Assembly (NCBI GenBank): GCA_035297265.1
Contig: DATGZH010000057.1
Span: 1-35,325 of the forward strand
Reading direction: 5' to 3'
DNA length: 35,325 nt
From: DATGZH01 sp035297265
GTDB taxonomy: Bacteria; Actinomycetota; Acidimicrobiia; Acidimicrobiales; RAAP-2
Position numbers and translations under genes: made by a program. Numbering within the stretch: the stretch's first letter is position 1; each line of letters starts with the position of its first letter. Under the pieces are notes generated by a model, which was given only the letters and a program-made list of their open reading frames with translations, had not been told where the DNA came from and did no database searches. This document shows positions 30,585 through 35,325 of the stretch, piece by piece.

Positions 30585-33137
30585 TCAGTACGGCTCGCCG
30601 GAAGGATCGAGATAGTCCTCGGCCAGGATCTTCTCCCGGCGGTAACGTTCGAAGTCCTCGTCCGAGACACCGAGAAGTTGCTGGTAGACGTACTCGTTGT
30701 CCTCGCCCAGCACCGGTGATCCCCTCCTCCACGCCTGGGGGACTCCTCGGTAGGGAAGGCCGGGATGGAGGTGCGTGCCGACGTCACTGGACGGCAGAGG
30801 GCGCTGCCATTGGCGGTCGCGGAAATGGGGATCGTTGGCGAACGACGCTTCATCGAGGAGAGGTCCGGCGGCCACACCCGCACCTTGGAGCGCGTGGAAA
30901 CCTTCGATCGACGACCGGTCGGCGGTCCACGCGGCGATGATGGCGTCAAGTTCGTCATGGTGGCGCTGGCGACCCGCGAGGTCGGCGAACCGCGGGTCGC
31001 CAGCGAGATCGCCCCGACCAAGCACCGCGGCGAAGGCCCGCCACGCCTCGTCGTCACCGACGGAGATCGCTAGCCAGTCGTTCTCGCCCCGGCAGGGGTA
31101 GAGCCCCTGCGGCGCACGCCACGGATCCCGGTTGCCCCACCGCTGTGGTGCCACTCCCAGCTGGCAGTCCACGAGAATGTCGCCGAGGTGGTTCACGATG
31201 TTCTCGATCTGGGCGAACTCGATCAGCTGCCCCCGGTCGGTGCTTGTGCGATACCGGAGTGCGGCGATCGTGGCAAAGGCGGCGCCCGGACCTGAGGCTG
31301 CGTCCATATAGGTCGTCCCGGGTGTGGTCGTGAGGTCCGAACCCCGGTGCCCGCAGAGCCACAGCATGCTGCTGAGACCGTCGAACTGCGCACCGAAGCC
31401 CGTGTAGCCACACCAGTCCCCGGTGGTACCCGTAGGCGGCATCCGCACGATGATGAGACGAGGGTTGCGGGCCTGCAGTTCGCTCGTTTGGATCCCGATG
31501 TCGGCGAGACCGCTGGCCTTGAAGTTCTCGATGAACACGTCTGAGCGCTCGACCAGCCGCATCAGGAGCTCATGACCCTCGGTCCGGCGGGTATCGATGG
31601 TGCAGGAGAGCTTGTTCCTGGCCAACGAGTTGTTCATCGCGTGACGATTCCACGGCCGGTCGGGCCGATCGGCCAGACCCGGACCGTAGAGCGAAGCCAG
31701 GAACCCCGGGTTTGAAAGGGTCGGCCTGGCTTGGTAGCCCTTCGTCGTAGGGGGTAGGACCCAGGGATTCTCCACCCGGATGACCTCGGCACCGAGATCG
31801 GCGAGGAGCATGGTGGCGTAGGGGCCGGACCACACGGTCGTCATGTCGACGATCCGGATCCCAGACAAAGGTGGCCGGGGAGAGCCGACGCTCGAGACCC
31901 CCACCAGTTCCGAGGAGAGCTCGCTCCCGGCGGCCTCCAGTTCGGCGCCGACCTCCGCGGTCTGCTCCCCGAGGCTCGGAGCCAGGCGCCGAATCGACCA
32001 TCCTCCTTCGGCGAATCGGCAGGGAGGACCGGGTAGGTCGATCGAGCCAGCCCCGGGGTCGTCGGCGTGGACCCAGAAACCACGCTGGCGGAGGTGATCG
32101 GCGGCGAGCACCTCGAAGGGCGAGTTCACGCCGGCGAGCGGCCATCCCACGAGTTGCGCAGCCGCGGTGGCCTCGGCCCGGGTTCGGGCCAAGAGCCATG
32201 GGTACAACGCTGCGTCGATGGCCTCCTTCGTGTCGCCCCGCTCGAAGGCATCGGGTCGGGAGAAGGCCGCCCTCAAGTTGTCGTCATCGAGCACCTCAAG
32301 CATCTCGTCGAGCTGTTGAGGCGTCGACATCATCGCCATGTACCCGTCAGCACACGGGTGCACCCCACCGGGGATGAGCGACTCGCGCGCGGCGAAGAGC
32401 GTCGGACCCGGTGCACCGTGCCGGTATTGGTGGGCGAGCATCGTCGCCTGACGTGGTGGAAAGGTCGCCAACGCTTCGGTGGCCGAACAGTCGACGAACG
32501 AGCCCTCGCCAGTGGCCTCGGCCTCGAGCACGGCCGCGAGTCCACCGAGTGCGGCCATGTTGCCGACGAAGCAGAGTCCGAGATGTCCGGGCAGCCGGAC
32601 CGGGCCCTCATCGGTATCTCCCAGAAGCAGGGAGTTACTCACCGCTTGGGCGATCAGGTCGTCCCAGAGATAGTCCGCGTAGGGGCCCGTGGCACCAAAG
32701 CCGCTGAGCCGCACGAGGGAGAGCCTCGGTGACCAGGCATGGAGGGAGTTCCACGTCAAGCCCCAGTTGTCGTGTCTGCCCCGACCCGTTGTCTCGATCA
32801 ACAGGTGGGACCGCACCAGGAGCCTGGCGAGGGTTTCCCGACCGGCGACGGTCGAGGCATCGATGACCATGCTGCGTTTGTTGGTGTTCAGGTGAAGGAA
32901 GGCGCCGCCCCGGAAGAGGGCATCGGGCCCACGGACGGCGCTCTCTCGGTGCCGCAGCTCGTCACCGGACGGGGGCTCCACCTTCACCACGTCGGCGCCG
33001 AGGTCGGCGAACAGCTTCCCGCAGTAGCTCCCAGCGACCCCCTCGGCCAACTCCACCACGTTGATCCCACTCAGCAGCTGTCGCAATGCGCGCCAATCTC
33101 CCTCGACCGCGGTGTCCCGCGTGGAGTCTAGAGACAA
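30585..33137 (-). CDS. Tandem two-domain class III (CaiB/BaiF-type) CoA-transferase
   Basis: This 850-residue protein is twice the usual family III length. Half 1 (about 20-405) has LLSGINVVELAEGVAGSYCG, LGADVVKVEPPSGDELRH and VRLSGFGATGPYADY. Half 2 (about 420-850) repeats the plan with PLSGIRIVDMTTVWSGPYAT, LGADLGAEVIRVE-like residues and FIENFKASGLADIG. The nucleophilic Asp is present only in half 2 (D612 in TYMDAASGPGA); in half 1 the aligned position appears to be C189 in LGLCFVGN. It would transfer CoA between acids, making activation ATP-independent. TTG 33137 opens the frame; TTG 33086 with GAGGGAG 11 nt upstream, and a possible -10 at 33125-33130, is a good alternative. Confidence 0.9.
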   Translation of the reverse strand: MSLDSTRDTAVEGDWRALRQLLSGINVVELAEGVAGSYCGKLFADLGADVVKVEPPSGDELRHRESAVRGPDALFRGGAFLHLNTNKRSMVIDASTVAGRETLARLLVRSHLLIETTGRGRHDNWGLTWNSLHAWSPRLSLVRLSGFGATGPYADYLWDDLIAQAVSNSLLLGDTDEGPVRLPGHLGLCFVGNMAALGGLAAVLEAEATGEGSFVDCSATEALATFPPRQATMLAHQYRHGAPGPTLFAARESLIPGGVHPCADGYMAMMSTPQQLDEMLEVLDDDNLRAAFSRPDAFERGDTKEAIDAALYPWLLARTRAEATAAAQLVGWPLAGVNSPFEVLAADHLRQRGFWVHADDPGAGSIDLPGPPCRFAEGGWSIRRLAPSLGEQTAEVGAELEAAGSELSSELVGVSSVGSPRPPLSGIRIVDMTTVWSGPYATMLLADLGAEVIRVENPWVLPPTTKGYQARPTLSNPGFLASLYGPGLADRPDRPWNRHAMNNSLARNKLSCTIDTRRTEGHELLMRLVERSDVFIENFKASGLADIGIQTSELQARNPRLIIVRMPPTGTTGDWCGYTGFGAQFDGLSSMLWLCGHRGSDLTTTPGTTYMDAASGPGAAFATIAALRYRTSTDRGQLIEFAQIENIVNHLGDILVDCQLGVAPQRWGNRDPWRAPQGLYPCRGENDWLAISVGDDEAWRAFAAVLGRGDLAGDPRFADLAGRQRHHDELDAIIAAWTADRSSIEGFHALQGAGVAAGPLLDEASFANDPHFRDRQWQRPLPSSDVGTHLHPGLPYRGVPQAWRRGSPVLGEDNEYVYQQLLGVSDEDFERYRREKILAEDYLDPSGEPY
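33125..33130 (-). promoter_or_regulatory. Possible -10 of the CoA-transferase gene
   Basis: TAGACT on the minus strand, inside CTAGACTCC as at 28194-28202. If used, the protein would start at TTG 33086 rather than 33137. The -35 match is poor. Confidence 0.3.
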
Positions 33138-33444
33138 GAGGATCGGTGTGGTCGCTGACCCCCGCCGACTGCCGCATGTCGAGCCCGAAGGTTGGTCCCA
33201 TGGCGCGAGTCCATGCGGAGTTGCCCTACCCGAGCAGCGTCTCAGGAGCTAACCTCACGGCGCGCGCATACGACGCCGACGAGAACTGGATCAGTGCACC
33301 TGTTCGGTCTTCGGGTCGACGATGGGAGGGGCTACACCGCGACGAGAGGGTGCAGCCACCGCCAGGCGGCATACCAAGGATCGCACATGGCGATGTGTGC
33401 CGGTTGCGGCTTGAGAGCAGTGAGGAGCAGAGGAGATAGAGCCG
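33138..33444. other. Divergent spacer between CoA-transferase and ligase genes
   Basis: This 307-nt stretch must hold promoters for both directions. I see no convincing gene; the longest open frame (33086-33439, plus) is low-complexity. Its right end is purine-rich and carries AGGAG at 33431-33435 for the ligase. No clear -35/-10 pair was found for the plus strand. Confidence 0.45.
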
Positions 33445-35118
33445 TTGGTTGATCTTGCGGAGTCCGGTTCGTTGCTCTTCCCTCCGTATCCGCCAACGCT
33501 GCCGAACGTGCTGGCCGCAGCCGTCGCCAATTTTCCGAACCGGGAGTTCCTGGTCTGCGGAGAGAACCGCTTGACCTTCGCCCAGGCTGACGAGGCATCG
33601 GCCGGCCTCGCCACTGGCCTCATGGCGCTGGGCGTGGGCAAGGGGTCCCGGGTCGGCATCCTGATGCCCAACTCTCCCGACTGGGTCCTCTGTTGGTTGG
33701 CGGCAGCACGCATCGGCGCGTTGACCGTGCCAATCAGCACCTTCTACTCGACCGCCGAGCTGACCCGGGTCCTCGATCACGCCGATGTGGACACGCTGCT
33801 CATGGTCGACCGTTACGTCAAACGCGACTACGTCAAGCAAATGGAGACGGTTCCTGGGTTGATCGGGGCCGGTCGACCTGAGCTAGCGATCTCCCAGTTG
33901 CCGTACCTCCGTCACGTGGTCGTCTGGGGAAAGAGCGAGCGAACCTGGGCCAAGCATGGACCAGACCACCTTGTGCAGGCAGCAGCGTCGAATCGCCGTG
34001 TTGACCGCCAGGTGGTGTCGTCGGCTGAAACTCGGGTCACCCCGGCCGACGACCTCCTCATCATCTACACGTCGGGGAGCACGGCCGAGCCGAAGGCGGT
34101 CATCCACACCCACGCCAGCGTCATCAGGCTCTGCTACGCCCTTGAGGCATCCGGATGGGCAGATACCCGCCCTGACGATCGGATCTATGGCGCAGTGCCC
34201 TTCTTCTGGATCGGGGGACCCAACTCGACCATTCTGCCCAGCTTGTTCACCGGCGCATGCGTGGTGATGAGCGCCTCACCTGGCGTGGACGAGGTACTCG
34301 ACACCTGTGCTCGGGAAGAAGTCACGACGATCAACGCCTGGGGGACACAGCTCCGGGCGATCACCGAGCGAGCAACGAGCCGTGGCGTCGTCCTTCCCAA
34401 GCTAAGGCTGATGTTCGATCAGCTTGACGAGAATGGCCAGCCCATTCCGTTTGAGTTGATCCCCAAGCCCTTTGGGATGACCGAGACCTTCGGACCACAT
34501 GGACTCGAAGCCCGAGGGACCAAGTTGCCTCTTAGTAAGGCCGGCGCCTTCGGCCGCTCACTCTCGGGGATGGAGCGCAAAGTCGTCGATCCCGAGACAG
34601 GGCGGGTTTGCGCCCCAGGAGAGCCCGGCGAACTCTACGTGCGCGGCTTCTCACTCATGCGAGGTATGTACAAACGCTTGCCGGAGGACACCTTCGATCG
34701 CGACGGCTTCTATCCCACTGGGGACCGATGTCACGTGGATGCCGAGGGCTTTCTGTATTTCGAGGGTCGCTTCGGAGAGATGATCAAGACCAGCGGCGCC
34801 AACGTCTCCCCCAGAGAGGTTGAAGTCGTCCTCGAAGGGTTCGCGGAGATCCGCGAGGCCGTGGTCTTCGGGGTCCCAGACGTGGCACGGGGGGAGTCGA
34901 TCGTGGCCGTCGTCATCCCAACACTTGGAGCGGGCGTCGATCGCGACCGCATTCTCGAACGTCTCGGCAACGAGCTCTCTGATTACAAGGTGCCCCGGTT
35001 TCTCTTCACAATGGACTACGAGACGATCCCCCGCACCGACTCTTCGAAGGTCAAGAAGAACCAGCTGAAGGAGTTGGTCCTCGAACAGTGGACCCAATTG
35101 ACTGGGACGTCCCAGTAG
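33445..35118 (+). CDS. AMP-dependent acyl-CoA synthetase/ligase
   Basis: This 557-residue adenylate-forming enzyme starts at TTG 33445, with AGGAG 9 nt upstream. Motifs: A3 YTSGSTAEPKAVIHTHAS, A5 PFGMTETFGPHG, A7 FYPTGDRCHVDAEGFLYFEG, A8 RFGEMIKTSGANVSPREVEV and A10 PRTDSSKVKKNQLKEL. The usual Gly before the catalytic Lys is Ser, and A3 has Ala for Gly; the Lys itself is kept. It differs from the ligase at 26451 in length and motifs, so the cluster has two distinct activating enzymes. By eye its codons are among the least GC3-biased in the window. It probably forms an acyl-CoA from a carboxylate; substrate unknown. Confidence 0.9.
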   Translation: MVDLAESGSLLFPPYPPTLPNVLAAAVANFPNREFLVCGENRLTFAQADEASAGLATGLMALGVGKGSRVGILMPNSPDWVLCWLAAARIGALTVPISTFYSTAELTRVLDHADVDTLLMVDRYVKRDYVKQMETVPGLIGAGRPELAISQLPYLRHVVVWGKSERTWAKHGPDHLVQAAASNRRVDRQVVSSAETRVTPADDLLIIYTSGSTAEPKAVIHTHASVIRLCYALEASGWADTRPDDRIYGAVPFFWIGGPNSTILPSLFTGACVVMSASPGVDEVLDTCAREEVTTINAWGTQLRAITERATSRGVVLPKLRLMFDQLDENGQPIPFELIPKPFGMTETFGPHGLEARGTKLPLSKAGAFGRSLSGMERKVVDPETGRVCAPGEPGELYVRGFSLMRGMYKRLPEDTFDRDGFYPTGDRCHVDAEGFLYFEGRFGEMIKTSGANVSPREVEVVLEGFAEIREAVVFGVPDVARGESIVAVVIPTLGAGVDRDRILERLGNELSDYKVPRFLFTMDYETIPRTDSSKVKKNQLKELVLEQWTQLTGTSQ

Positions 35119-35175
35119 ATCACCGAACAGACGAGAGCACCTGAGCCGAAGGATCAGTCTTGAATGCCTCTCGCT

Positions 35176-35196
35176 AACCCGGCTCTAGCCCGGGTT
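35176..35196 (+). terminator. Terminator hairpin after the ligase
   Basis: AACCCGG (35176-35182), 7-nt loop, CCGGGTT (35190-35196), then CTTCATC. It lies 58 nt after the ligase stop. It could also belong to the end of a mobile element. Confidence 0.45.
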
Positions 35197-35239
35197 CTTC
35201 ATCAAGCTCCGTGAGCTGACCCTCGCGCGTCCGCGAAAT

Positions 35240-35300
35240 TGCCCTCCCGAACTGGGAAACTGATGGTGTCGAATCAGCAGTCATCCCACCCAGGAGGGCA
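35240..35300. repeat. Inverted repeat that can mask a ribosome-binding site
   Basis: TGCCCTCC (35240-35247) is the exact complement of GGAGGGCA (35293-35300), which contains the Shine-Dalgarno of the ORF starting at 35309. Inside the 45-nt loop, CTGGGA/TCCCACCCAG and CTGA/TCAG can pair further. The arrangement is reminiscent of transposase genes silenced against read-through transcription. Confidence 0.55.
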
Positions 35301-35308
35301 CTTTCAAG

Positions 35309-35325
35309 GTGAAGGATATCCGAGC
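35309..35325 (+). CDS. Start of an unidentified protein (partial; possibly a transposase)
   Basis: GTG at 35309 follows AGGAGGG (35292-35298) after 10 nt and encodes only VKDIR before the window ends. The strong ribosome-binding site supports a real gene. The flanking inverted repeats suggest an insertion sequence, but five residues cannot identify a family. Confidence 0.35.

Noticed and set aside
1..35325. tRNA, rRNA or CRISPR array
   Set aside because: No cloverleaf-like segment, no rRNA-like stretch and no regularly spaced direct repeats were seen on reading both strands; a dedicated RNA search was not possible here.

Overview
The window looks like chromosomal DNA of a high-GC actinobacterium. 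Supporting signs are strongly GC-rich third codon positions, many GTG and TTG starts, 4-bp start/stop overlaps, an F420-type luciferase-like oxidoreductase, a maleylpyruvate-isomerase-type (mycothiol-associated) protein, an ECF42-type sigma factor with its DGPF partner, and several starts placed about 6 nt after a -10-like hexamer (probable leaderless mRNAs). An environmental lineage such as Acidimicrobiia would fit, but this is inference. No rRNA, tRNA, CRISPR array or complete insertion sequence was seen.

Region 1 (1-6.7 kb) holds small independent modules: the 3' tail of an unidentified gene; a VOC-family gene broken by a 7-bp tandem repeat; an ArsR regulator coupled to an AHSA1/SRPBCC protein, with a perfect palindrome inside the promoter; a DGPF protein coupled to an ECF42-like sigma factor; an amidohydrolase-2 protein; an LLM flavin/F420 oxidoreductase; a GNAT acetyltransferase; and a convergent DinB/MPI-like protein.

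Region 2 (6.8-10.6 kb) is a compact sulfate/thiosulfate ABC importer operon (binding protein, two permeases, ATPase). It is followed by a frameshifted phosphotransferase, a beta-carbonic anhydrase, a secreted NHL/beta-propeller-like protein and a small cupin. Region 3 (14.1-17.9 kb) is a four-gene operon: ABC ATPase, ABC-2 permease, histidine kinase and LuxR-type response regulator, each coupled to the next.

Region 4 (18.3-35.1 kb) looks different by eye, with more A/T in coding positions and longer spacers. It is dense in genes for activating and breaking down small organic molecules: a cytochrome P450, an SDR, a D-aminoacylase-type amidohydrolase, three amidohydrolase-2 proteins, an orphan branched-chain-amino-acid-type binding protein, a crotonase-fold protein lacking both classical glutamates, two acyl-CoA ligases and an 850-residue tandem class III CoA-transferase. 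I read it as a probable catabolic cluster: uptake by the binding protein; oxidation by P450 and SDR; CoA activation by ligase or CoA-transferase; C-C or C-N cleavage by the crotonase and amidohydrolases. The substrate is unknown. The window ends just inside a new gene whose ribosome-binding site can pair with an upstream inverted repeat.
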